This document shows, in pieces, positions 55,352 to 63,591 of a DNA stretch of 64,000 nucleotides. The translations under genes and the position numbers were made by a program. Every line of letters begins with the position of its first letter. Position 1 is the stretch's first letter. This DNA is from Deltaproteobacteria bacterium (lineage in GTDB: Bacteria > Myxococcota_C > UBA6777), in assembly GCA_002731275.1 (NCBI GenBank), contig PCBK01000045.1, positions 1 to 64,000 on the forward strand, in the 5' to 3' direction. The notes below the pieces were generated by a model. That model was not told the origin of the DNA and did no database searches. It was given only the letters and a program-made list of their open reading frames with translations.

Positions 55352-57175
55352 TTATTTGCTTTCGTTGATTGCTTCCACGAGCCAGTCAGCGTCCAGTGGG
55401 AGGCCGTTGCATCGCGAAATCGAGACCATCTTGGTCGCAAACTCCGGAAGTTCCAATTGGAGGATCTGGTGAAGTTGTCCATCGAAGTTGTTTTCGACGA
55501 CAAACACCTTGTCGTATGAGGAGACAAATGTGTGGACATCGTTGTTAATGGGCAGCGCTTTGATACGCATGTAGTCACAAGCGACACCTTGTCCTGCGAG
55601 TCTGTCGAGCGTCTCAACCATCGCAGGCTCGTTGGAGCCGAGGGAGATGATCCCGTAGGTCGCGCCTTCTTGTTTGGTGACTGTTGGTGCAGGCACGAGG
55701 TTACGTGCTGTGTTGAACTTGCGCTCGAGTCGCTGAAGGTTCGCCTGCCAATCCTCAGCACGCTCGCTGTATTCGGCTTTTTCGTTGTGGCCTGTGCCGC
55801 GCGTGAAGTAACCCGCGAGTTTGTGGGGCGTACCTGGAATCGAACGGTGTCCGATACCGTCACCATCGACGTCTTTGTAGCGTCCCCAGTCAAACTTCCA
55901 CTCGTTGAGTTGTTCGACGGAGACGACTTTACCACGGTCAATGGGAGCTTCTGGGTATTCATATGGATCGGAGATCCAGAGGTTCATCCCGAGGTCGAGG
56001 TCGCTGAGGACGAAGACGGGAGTCTGGAGACGCTCTGCGAGGTCGAGGGCGATGTGTCCAAACTCAAAGCACTCTTTGGGGCTGGAGGGGAACAGGATGA
56101 CGTGACGACAGTCCCCATGAGAGAGGAAGTACGTCGAGATGATATCACCTTGTGAGGTACGTGTGGGGAGTCCTGTACTGGGTCCCATACGTTGAATATC
56201 CCAGACGACAGCGGGGATCTCTGCTTGGTAGGCGAGCCCTGTGAACTCGGACATCAAGGAGATACCAGGACCAGCGGTCGAGGTCATGGCGCGTGCACCA
56301 GACCAACCTGCGCCGATGACTGCACCGAGCGCCGCGAGTTCGTCTTCTGCCTGGAAGATCGCGTATGTAGCCTTCCCGGTTTCTTCGTCATTGCGGAGCT
56401 GTGGGAGGTATTCGTTGAGTCCATCTGCGAGGCTTGTGGCGGGCGTGATGGGGTACCACGCGACGACCTGGATACCACCGTAGATCGAACCGAGCGCGCC
56501 GGACATGTTTCCTTCTGCGAGGATCTTGCCTTCGTTGCCACCTTCGATGCGCTTCACCTTGAATGGATCGACCTTTGCGATGTTTTGTCGTGCCCACTCT
56601 GCGGAGAGGTTGACGACTTCCATGTTGAGGTCGACGGCTTTTTGTTTGCCTTTGAAGTGTGTATCGAGCGCCAGACGGATCTCGTCGAGTTCGATGTCGA
56701 GGAGCTGACAGAGCACACCAACATACACCATGTTGGCGATGTAGTTGCGGAGGCTTGTGGGGACCTGGACTTGCTTGACGATCTCTTTGACAGGCATCGC
56801 GTAGTACGTGACATCTTCGCGCTCTGCCGGCATACGCAGGCTGTCGTTGTAAAAGATCACGCCACCGGGTTCGACCAGCGTGACATCTTCGTGGACTGTC
56901 GCTTGGTTCATCGCGACGAGGATGTGTGTTTTGTCGCTGTATCCCGTGTAACCTTTGTCGTTGAGGCGTACACGATACCACGTGGGAAGCCCCTGGATGT
57001 TGGAAGGGAACAGGTTTTTGGGAGCGACAGAGATCCCCATGCGGAAGAACGTACGGGCCAGCGCGATGTTAGAGGTCTGGCTACCTGTACCGTTCGCAGT
57101 CGCGACGTTGAGGACAAAGTCATTGACGATCTCTTGGGGGGATGTGGTGGAGGGAGCTCCAAGTTGCTCGCTCAT
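55352..57175 (-). CDS. korA: 2-oxoacid:ferredoxin oxidoreductase, fused gamma-alpha subunit
   Basis: Fused gamma (residues about 20-200, VATANGTGSQTSNIALARTF) and alpha (220-600, VVAWYPITPATSLADGLNEY; ARAMTSTAGPGISLMSEFTG) domains, as usual in KorA. The C-terminal domain has SLGSNEPAMVETLDRLAGQG and VFVVENNFDGQLHQIL. Residue order and 607 aa length fit the aerobic-type KorA. AGGAG lies 5 nt before the ATG at 57175. It lies 92 nt after the FNR-type flavoprotein. Confidence 0.92.
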   Translation of the reverse strand: MSEQLGAPSTTSPQEIVNDFVLNVATANGTGSQTSNIALARTFFRMGISVAPKNLFPSNIQGLPTWYRVRLNDKGYTGYSDKTHILVAMNQATVHEDVTLVEPGGVIFYNDSLRMPAEREDVTYYAMPVKEIVKQVQVPTSLRNYIANMVYVGVLCQLLDIELDEIRLALDTHFKGKQKAVDLNMEVVNLSAEWARQNIAKVDPFKVKRIEGGNEGKILAEGNMSGALGSIYGGIQVVAWYPITPATSLADGLNEYLPQLRNDEETGKATYAIFQAEDELAALGAVIGAGWSGARAMTSTAGPGISLMSEFTGLAYQAEIPAVVWDIQRMGPSTGLPTRTSQGDIISTYFLSHGDCRHVILFPSSPKECFEFGHIALDLAERLQTPVFVLSDLDLGMNLWISDPYEYPEAPIDRGKVVSVEQLNEWKFDWGRYKDVDGDGIGHRSIPGTPHKLAGYFTRGTGHNEKAEYSERAEDWQANLQRLERKFNTARNLVPAPTVTKQEGATYGIISLGSNEPAMVETLDRLAGQGVACDYMRIKALPINNDVHTFVSSYDKVFVVENNFDGQLHQILQLELPEFATKMVSISRCNGLPLDADWLVEAINESK

Positions 57176-57267
57176 ATTGTCTCCTACATTGATTCTATCT
57201 ATGCGCTCTGCTCATGATCGAATCAGCGCGCCATCTATGAATGTCGTGGATGAATCTCGTCATCAGA

Positions 57268-58635
57268 CTAAGAGCGCTCTTTGCCCAACGCTGCGAACAT
57301 TTGTTCATCCGTATCAAATTTAAAGAACTCTTTTCCTAACTCTTTGGCCTTGGCTTGTTCAATGGCTTCGAGCTTTTCGATGTCGTGTTTGTCGACGTAA
57401 GGGATGTTGTGGGTCTCAAGATAGGTCTTCAAGCTGCCACAACAGCCGAGAAATGAAGGTGTGCTGACGTCGTTGTGTTGGAGGTAGTGTAGGACCTCAT
57501 CGGCGGCGTTTTCACCATCAGCGCGGGCTTTACCAACGAGCCCATCGGACGCGACTCGCGCCCAACCGCCTAGAAAGTATCCTGGGCGTGCGCCTCTCTC
57601 TTCATCGTATACTTCGTAGCGAGGGCGCTCTGGGTCTCTCGGGTGTGAGCCCTCTGCGACCTTGAATTTGCCCCACTCAAAGGGCAAACCAACGCCTTCG
57701 TCAACCTGATCTCCAATCGCAAATACCAGAGTATCCAACGAAAGTCGAGTCAATTCACCTGTGCCCTTAGGACGCAAGCGGCCATCTCTCTCGACCAATT
57801 CGTTGCGTTCGACTTCTAGCGCTGTGAGGCGTCCTTGTTCGTCTGCGATCAACTGCTTGGTCGAGCTTAAGAACACAAAGCGGAAGGAAGTCGGACTATC
57901 AATGGTCTTGGCTTTCTTCATCGGCGCGAGGAGGTCTTCTTTGATGCTCTCAACACTGACGCCGGTCGCTTCTAGCTGAGGTTGGATACGTGCGAGCTCT
58001 GCGTCAAGGGCTTCGAGATCCCATGCCTGGATGATCTCTTTCATCTCTTTGTCTGTGTACGCGCGCTGTGCTGGACCTCGACGTCCAATCACGACGACCT
58101 CTTTGACCTTCTTCACGGTCACAAGCCAGTGCGCGATGTCGACCATCACGTTACCCATACCGATGATCCCGACACGCTCTCCGACTGGAAACTCTTTGGT
58201 CGCGAAAGGGGGAAGCTGATTGAAGTGGTACACGAGATCCTTGGCGTGATAAATCCCCCCGCAGCAGTCACTCTCTCCAGGCACACCGAGTGAACGTGTT
58301 CCCTGTGCGCCGATCGTGAAGAGTGTCGCGGAGAAGTCGAGCTGCTCTAGGTCTGAGAGCTTAACCACTCCATTGTCACCGACGGAGACACCGCCAAGAT
58401 AGTGGACGTTGGGGAGCGCCAAGATTTTGCGGAATTGCTTACGTAGACCCTCTTTCAACTTGTGTTTGGTCGGGTAGATCCCGTACTCTGCGAGTCCTCC
58501 AGGTTTGAGATCTCTGTTGATGAGTACGACGCTGATGCCTTCTTCTGCTAGCTTTCTCGCGGCGTATAACCCTGCAGGTCCTGCCCCCAAAACTGCGACT
58601 ACATGTTCGCTGCTCTCTGATCTGTCATCTGTCAT
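57268..58635 (-). CDS. Ferredoxin-NADP reductase-like flavoprotein (adrenodoxin-reductase type)
   Basis: FAD- and NAD(P)-dependent oxidoreductase. FAD motif VVAVLGAGPAGLYAARKLAE, then GGLAEYGIYPTKHKLKEGLR (the glutamate-synthase-small-chain/adrenodoxin-reductase signature), NAD(P) site VGIIGMGNVMVDIAHWLV, GRRGPAQRAYTDKE, and TLVFAIGDQVDEG plus YFLGGWAR near the end. Start ATG 58635 (MTDDRSES) has AAAGG 8 nt upstream; the earlier ATG at 58713 gives an unlikely N-terminus. Standing first before korA and korB, it could pass electrons between ferredoxin and NADP; this is inference from context. Confidence 0.88.
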   Translation of the reverse strand: MTDDRSESSEHVVAVLGAGPAGLYAARKLAEEGISVVLINRDLKPGGLAEYGIYPTKHKLKEGLRKQFRKILALPNVHYLGGVSVGDNGVVKLSDLEQLDFSATLFTIGAQGTRSLGVPGESDCCGGIYHAKDLVYHFNQLPPFATKEFPVGERVGIIGMGNVMVDIAHWLVTVKKVKEVVVIGRRGPAQRAYTDKEMKEIIQAWDLEALDAELARIQPQLEATGVSVESIKEDLLAPMKKAKTIDSPTSFRFVFLSSTKQLIADEQGRLTALEVERNELVERDGRLRPKGTGELTRLSLDTLVFAIGDQVDEGVGLPFEWGKFKVAEGSHPRDPERPRYEVYDEERGARPGYFLGGWARVASDGLVGKARADGENAADEVLHYLQHNDVSTPSFLGCCGSLKTYLETHNIPYVDKHDIEKLEAIEQAKAKELGKEFFKFDTDEQMFAALGKERS

Positions 58636-59066
58636 GTTCCTTGCCTTTCTCCCGCATGTGGCCAAAGTTGCTCGCTCGCCACGTCTTTGTGCCGGAGATA
58701 TGTCGTTGTGCAAAGAAGCGATCCGGATTGCTCTTCGCTTCGCATTCTTTTAATGTACGACGTACATTTGATCACAGTTTCTTACCCACTCTCACCTCCT
58801 GAGTCAAGGCGTATGTTGCATTGCAGCATCTCCCCAACCTACCAAGACAAGTACACAACTCCCGTATTTTTCGCTCTTTGCTGCGAGAGGTTATGTCGGG
58901 AGTTTCCTTGTGGAGGAGATGAGTCGCTTTAGAAAAGGGCGAACAAAGTGAGCAACAGGGATCGTCGCCCTCGATCGTCGCACGAGGTTGTGTGGGATGT
59001 TGTGAGGTGCGTGTGTATTGTATGGAGAAAGGAGAGGGGTGTAAACGGAGGTGGGAGGGGCGGGGA
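58636..59066. promoter_or_regulatory. Upstream region of the FNR-korAB unit with a perfect palindrome
   Basis: No gene was seen in 431 bp. At 58752-58768 there is AATGTACG-A-CGTACATT, an exact 8+1+8 inverted repeat, about 117-133 bp upstream of the flavoprotein start. Its length and symmetry fit a dimeric-repressor operator. ORFs across the region have no coding character. Confidence 0.45.
58752..58768. promoter_or_regulatory. Perfect 17-bp palindrome, candidate operator
   Basis: AATGTACGACGTACATT reads the same on both strands apart from the central base. It is the only perfect inverted repeat of this size that I saw in a gene-upstream region of the window. It probably controls the downstream flavoprotein-korAB-adk unit; the cognate regulator is not in the window. 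Confidence 0.45.
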
Positions 59067-60008
59067 CTACTTGAGGCCGATCTCGCGGAGACGTTCTTCG
59101 AGGAAGGCGCGTGCTGTGATCGGGGGGAATTTCGCGGGTTGTTCATCGGTGATGAAGCGTTCTTTGACGGAGAGGTCGCAGGTCGCGTAGGGGTGGATAA
59201 AGAAGGGCATGGAGTAGCGCGACTTGAGGTGTGCGTCGGGGGTGTTGATCACGCGGTGTGTGGTCGCGGGGATCACGTTGTTGGTGATACGGGAGAACAT
59301 ATCACCGGAGTCGACGACGATGTCACCTTCGAGTGCGTCGATCGCGAGCCAGTTGCCTTCGTGTGTGAGGACTTCGAGACCTGAACCGTGGCTCTCGACG
59401 AGCAGGGTGATCAGGTTGATGTCTTCGTGAGCTGCTGCGCGTACGGAGTTGGGGTGTCCTTCGGGGATGGGTGGATAGTGGATGGGGCGCAGGATGCTGT
59501 CGCCGTACTTCATCATAGACGCGAATGTATCTTCGGGAAGTTCGAAGTATTCAGCGAGCGCCTTGAGGATAATCTCACCACAGTTTTCGAGGGAACGGTA
59601 GAGCGTGAGGGCTTTGTCTTTGAGCGCTGGGATCTCTTCGGGCCAGACGTTATCTGGGTACCATTCTTTGAGCTCATGTCCTTCGGGGACTTCTTGACCG
59701 ACGTGCCAAAACTCTTTGAGATCGGGGTATTCACTGTCTTTTGCGTGCTCGCGACCAAAAGGAGTGTAACCTCGTGCGCCACCGGCAACACTGTCGTATT
59801 TCTTTTTGGTCTCCTCGTCGAGTGCGAAGAAATCCTGGAACCCTTTGTAGGCATCCTGGATGGTATTTTTTTCGATGCCGTGGCCTTCTACTGTCAAGAA
59901 ACCGAACTCTTTGAGTCCATCTCCGAGGGTTTGGACAAACGCTTTTCTACGCGCAAGGTCGTCGTTTTGGAAATCTCGTAAGTCGATGTGGGGGATATCC
60001 CTGGCCAT
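59067..60008 (-). CDS. 2-oxoglutarate/Fe(II) oxygenase, isopenicillin-N-synthase-like
   Basis: Non-haem iron dioxygenase of the IPNS/DIOX-N type. DIOX-N region IPHIDLRDFQN and FGFLTVEGHGIEK. Iron ligands are H and D in AAHEDINLITLL (H-x-D) and the distal His in PATTHRVINTP. The 2OG-binding Arg-x-Ser is in RYSMPFFIHP. Start ATG 60008 (MARDIPHIDL) has AGGAG 8 nt upstream; the longer frame to 60149 is a basic non-coding extension. 313 aa. Substrate unknown. No biosynthetic neighbours, so a small-molecule or amino-acid hydroxylase is possible. Confidence 0.9.
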   Translation of the reverse strand: MARDIPHIDLRDFQNDDLARRKAFVQTLGDGLKEFGFLTVEGHGIEKNTIQDAYKGFQDFFALDEETKKKYDSVAGGARGYTPFGREHAKDSEYPDLKEFWHVGQEVPEGHELKEWYPDNVWPEEIPALKDKALTLYRSLENCGEIILKALAEYFELPEDTFASMMKYGDSILRPIHYPPIPEGHPNSVRAAAHEDINLITLLVESHGSGLEVLTHEGNWLAIDALEGDIVVDSGDMFSRITNNVIPATTHRVINTPDAHLKSRYSMPFFIHPYATCDLSVKERFITDEQPAKFPPITARAFLEERLREIGLK

Positions 60009-60148
60009 AATATTTTCTCCTATCACTCGCAGTTTGCGGCGGTTTTGAATCGCTTGTTTTGATGTCGGTGTCAAACAAAGCGATTCTTTTTTCGGCGTTT
60101 TTCTCCTGAATGTCAAAGTTTTTTTGCGTTGTGATGTGCTAGCGCCCA

Positions 60149-61912
60149 CTATCCGGCGTGAAATTGTAGACCGGGCGTCTCACGTGACGAGAGCAGCACC
60201 TCTTGTACGTCTTGTGAGCAGTCGGAGATGTCCAAATGAATGCGTAGTGAGGGGTGTTCCATCCGTTGGTCAAAGAGCTGCAAAAGAAACCCTTCGCTGA
60301 TGTGGTTGCCTTGCAGGTGAAGGTCTTTGAGTTGGAGGCGAGAGGCGTCGTTGAGGAGGAGCGTGACATCTTGATCGTCGAGCGAACAATCTCGAAGTGA
60401 CAGGGTCTTGAGCTCTGTAAAGTGTGTGCAAGAGGCGAGCGCTCGTGTACCTGTGTGCAGTGGGATGTGATCCAGTCGGAGGGTTTGTAATGTACGTAGG
60501 GAGGGGATATCAGCGAGCGCGTAAAGGCTGGAAGGGGAGAGCTGGTTTTGGCTCAAGTCGAGTGTTGTGAGTGAGGTCAACTCGCTGCCCTGACTCCACG
60601 TGTCGAGCGCGCGTTCTTCGAGATCACATGTGGAGACGTTGAGCTGTTGAAGCCCCTTCAAATGTTTGGAGCGAATGAGCGATGTAAAGCCTGCCGTCCC
60701 GATCGGGTTGGCGTGCAGATTGAGTGAGGTGAGGGAGCGGAAATGATCTGCTTTGGCGATCATTTTCGCGTGTTTTTTATTGAGGATATAGTGAAGAGAG
60801 AGGCTCGTCAGTCTCTTCCAGTCGGATGTTTTCAAAAACTGCGTGATCGTCTTGTCCTTCCACCCTGAGCCTGCGAGCAAGATCGCTTCGTATTCTTTGA
60901 GGAGGGGAGCGCGAAACCACTGGTGCTTTGCGGGGTAAGATCGATCCGAGTAGAGGATCAGGGGGAGATAGCTCGCGAGGGAGATGCGAGGTTCATCGTG
61001 TCCTTCGAGGAGGGCGCGTATCCACAGAGGCGGAAGAATACGGAGCTTGGCCGGCCATAGCATTGTATGTTCACGGGCGTAGTGGATACCTCTTTGTAGA
61101 TCTTCTTCTTCGGGCCACATCGCGAAGAGGCTACACAGCGCTTCCCATGTCACTTGACGGGGCTTTTGGGCGCTGAGTAGTCCTCGCAAGGCGGCAAAAG
61201 CTTCTTCTCGTCGTAGTGATGTGTGATGGGGCGGTAAAAATTGTGTGCGCAGTGACTCGTAATTTTGTTGGAAGGTGTCAAAGCTCTCTTGCCGTCTTGT
61301 GTATCTCATGGGTCTGGGCAAAAGGGTCTGCAAGAAGCTGTGCATGATATTGCGGATGTCTTCGGGGCTGTCGGCGACGCTCACCCACGAGGACTCTGGC
61401 GCGATCGCGAGCTGCTCTTTGATATCTCTGTATGCGATGTGTCGAGAGCGCTCTCTGTGGTAGAGCAGGACGCTGTGGACAAACCCTCTGTGTTGCCAAA
61501 AGTAGGGAAAGACCGGCGCTGATTGGAAGAGCCCTGAGGGGGTGAGTTGGTTGGCGAGTCTTCGATAGAAGGGACGATTTTGAGCGATCGTTTGGGGATC
61601 GGTGTCGAGGACAAACAGAAACGCATCGGCGCCGAAAATACTTCGTCGCTCGATCTCCTCTTCTTGTAGATGGAGATGAAGGTGGAGATCGTATCCAAGG
61701 TAGGAGGCGACGGAGAGCTTGATGCGGTGCGTGTTTGTCTGCTTTTTGAGTGTGACGTCAAACTCGCCAATGGATTGTGTTGTGGAGAAGGCTTGCACAA
61801 GACGCTGAAACAGCGCCAATCCTACCTCTTGAGAAGGGCTGAGGACTGGAACGCGTAAATGGATACGCTTGTCTGATTCGTCGATTGTGCAGTTGTCAAA
61901 GGGGGGTTGCAT
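60149..61912 (-). CDS. Leucine-rich-repeat protein with degenerate small-GTPase-like N-terminal domain
   Basis: Two parts. Residues about 1-200 look like a Ras/MglA-like fold: a beta strand IFGADAFLFVLDTDPQTIAQ matches the 'R-x-x-x-x-G-A-D-x-x-x-x-V-x-D' strand of MglA-type GTPases, and a later FVHSVLLYHRER matches the position of NKxD. No P-loop is present and NKxD is not kept, so it is probably catalytically dead. Residues about 370-587 hold ribonuclease-inhibitor-type leucine-rich repeats (FRSLTSLNLHANPIGTAGFT, LTSLTTLDLSQNQLSPSSLY, LKTLSLRDCSLDDQDVTLLL). The middle (about 200-370) is helical. Likely a cytoplasmic protein-interaction scaffold. ATG at 61912, divergent from the next gene. 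Confidence 0.75.
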   Translation of the reverse strand: MQPPFDNCTIDESDKRIHLRVPVLSPSQEVGLALFQRLVQAFSTTQSIGEFDVTLKKQTNTHRIKLSVASYLGYDLHLHLHLQEEEIERRSIFGADAFLFVLDTDPQTIAQNRPFYRRLANQLTPSGLFQSAPVFPYFWQHRGFVHSVLLYHRERSRHIAYRDIKEQLAIAPESSWVSVADSPEDIRNIMHSFLQTLLPRPMRYTRRQESFDTFQQNYESLRTQFLPPHHTSLRREEAFAALRGLLSAQKPRQVTWEALCSLFAMWPEEEDLQRGIHYAREHTMLWPAKLRILPPLWIRALLEGHDEPRISLASYLPLILYSDRSYPAKHQWFRAPLLKEYEAILLAGSGWKDKTITQFLKTSDWKRLTSLSLHYILNKKHAKMIAKADHFRSLTSLNLHANPIGTAGFTSLIRSKHLKGLQQLNVSTCDLEERALDTWSQGSELTSLTTLDLSQNQLSPSSLYALADIPSLRTLQTLRLDHIPLHTGTRALASCTHFTELKTLSLRDCSLDDQDVTLLLNDASRLQLKDLHLQGNHISEGFLLQLFDQRMEHPSLRIHLDISDCSQDVQEVLLSSRETPGLQFHAG

Positions 61913-62036
61913 GGTCGTCTCTTGGGTGCAAAGGATCGATGTGGGGATGGCGAATGGTAGAAATTGTTGTATGATGGAGCCATCTTTGAGGTGTGCATTC
62001 TGGTCTCGTACCCATCAAACAAAGGATCACAAACAC

Positions 62037-62444
62037 ATGCGCTTTGATCGAAGTCGTGTCTCAACACAGGTTCAATTGATCGTCGATGATCTCGTCAAAC
62101 AAAATCTCGTAGAGGTGCTCGCCGCACAACGCCCTGATTTGTGTAAGCGTATCGAGCGGATCATCAACAACTATATCACGCGGTATGACGAACTGGAAGA
62201 CAAGATCCGGGAATTCCTCATCGCGCACAACCTCGATGAAGAGGAGTATGGGCGACGTGTCCGTCGCAATCTCTCAAAGGATGAAGAGTTACCGATCTTT
62301 GGAGACGCTTACGACTATCTCAATGAACAGATCGAGAGCTTTTTGTGGGACGCAGATGAGGTCGAGGAGATCTTCGCGAACAAGCAAGAGTTGGTCGCAG
62401 CGATCACACCTCACTTGAAGGCCATGGCGATCAAAAAACATTGA
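62037..62444 (+). CDS. Small helical protein, possibly DUF507-like
   Basis: Acidic, helical 135-aa protein (MRFDRSRVSTQVQLIVDDLV, then CKRIERIINNYITRYDELED). The pattern of an N-terminal helix, a Leu-Val-Glu turn and repeated 'RIxxII' helices recalls DUF507 proteins, whose role is unknown; this is a low-confidence match. Start ATG 62037 has AAGGA 11 nt upstream. An in-frame ATG at 61869 would give a Cys/Trp-rich extension that overlaps the divergent LRR gene. It lies 23 nt upstream of the Cys-rich lipoprotein gene. Confidence 0.65.
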   Translation: MRFDRSRVSTQVQLIVDDLVKQNLVEVLAAQRPDLCKRIERIINNYITRYDELEDKIREFLIAHNLDEEEYGRRVRRNLSKDEELPIFGDAYDYLNEQIESFLWDADEVEEIFANKQELVAAITPHLKAMAIKKH

Positions 62445-62467
62445 TCTTGAAAGAGGAATCACGAAAC

Positions 62468-63535
62468 TTGAAACGAAATGCTTCTGTTGTTTTTTTGCAA
62501 TGTGCGATCGGTTGTTGGTTGTGCTTTTGCTTTTTGATGTTGTCTTTTGCGCCGGCCTGTACGGATAATGGGGCAGGAAATGACGAGGTCGCAGTGCAAA
62601 CCTGCGATCTAGAAGGGGTCTGTACGATCAAGTACGACACCGCAAACAGCACAACCCTTGGAGAGCGGACCTGTGCGCTGCGCACGGAGAAGGGCAAAAC
62701 CTGTGGCGACTGTTGGGATTATCAGTTCGACAGTGATGGGAACGTGACGCAGAAGACGTGCGTCATATGCAAGCTCTGTAACGCTGACTTCGATTGTATT
62801 GAGGACGAAAATTGCCCAACGGCAGCTCCCTTTTGTCAACAAGGGACGTGTGTCAGTTGCCAGAGCAACAGCGACTGCGACACAGAGAAGCCCTTTTGTA
62901 TCGAGGGAGGATGCCAAGCCTGCCGCAAAGACAATGACTGTACAAAAGAAGCGCTTCCTCAGTGTGAAGATGGTGTCTGTGTCGCGTGTAAGTGCTCATC
63001 CACAGATAAGACGAAACCTTACTGTCTCAAGAAAGAGGCCGATCAGAGTGTCGATTGTGTCGCCTGTTTGAAGGACTCACATTGTGGCGCAACGACGCCA
63101 AAGTGCGACACCACAGAGTACGTCTGCAAGCCTTTTTGTACCAAAGACAGCGACTGCGCCTCCAACGAGTTTTGTGACAGCGGCAAGTGTCTGCAATGTC
63201 GCGCGAGCAGCGATTGCACGAGCGCTAAGCAGCCTCTTTGTGTTGAGGGGGTGTGTATGTGTGAGAAGGACAGCGACTGTCCTGCCGGATTTGGTAAGTG
63301 TGAGAGCGGTAATTGCATCCAATGTTCACAGTCATCGGATTGTCCCGAAGGTTTTACGCGCTGTGTGAGCGGAGAGTGTCTGTTACAGCTGTGCTCTGAG
63401 AGCGCGGAGTGTACCAATCCAAATTACGGTAAATGTAAGCGCATTGGTCCAAACACATTCTGTGTGGGATGTCTTCAAGACAGTGATTGTGACAATGGAA
63501 AGTCGTGTGACACGACGGTCTTTTTGTGTCGTTGA
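62468..63535 (+). CDS. Cys-rich lipoprotein
   Basis: Predicted lipoprotein. From TTG 62468 the N-terminus reads (M)KRNASVVFLQCAIGCWLCF followed by a lipobox ending in FAPAC, and GAGGA lies 10 nt upstream. An earlier TTG at 62441 overlaps the previous stop and adds acidic residues that do not suit a signal peptide. The mature part is about 11% Cys in repeated units such as C-x2-D-S-D-C (NSDCDTEKPFC, DNDCTKEALPQCEDG, DSDCASNEFCDSGKCLQC), typical of myxobacterial surface proteins. Role unknown. It is convergent with the partial Arg-rich gene, 56 bp away. Confidence 0.78.
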   Translation: MKRNASVVFLQCAIGCWLCFCFLMLSFAPACTDNGAGNDEVAVQTCDLEGVCTIKYDTANSTTLGERTCALRTEKGKTCGDCWDYQFDSDGNVTQKTCVICKLCNADFDCIEDENCPTAAPFCQQGTCVSCQSNSDCDTEKPFCIEGGCQACRKDNDCTKEALPQCEDGVCVACKCSSTDKTKPYCLKKEADQSVDCVACLKDSHCGATTPKCDTTEYVCKPFCTKDSDCASNEFCDSGKCLQCRASSDCTSAKQPLCVEGVCMCEKDSDCPAGFGKCESGNCIQCSQSSDCPEGFTRCVSGECLLQLCSESAECTNPNYGKCKRIGPNTFCVGCLQDSDCDNGKSCDTTVFLCR

Positions 63536-63591
63536 GGTTGTCTTTTGTGGGGAGTGTTTGTGGTGGGGATGAGTGGGGAAAAGAGGGGAGC

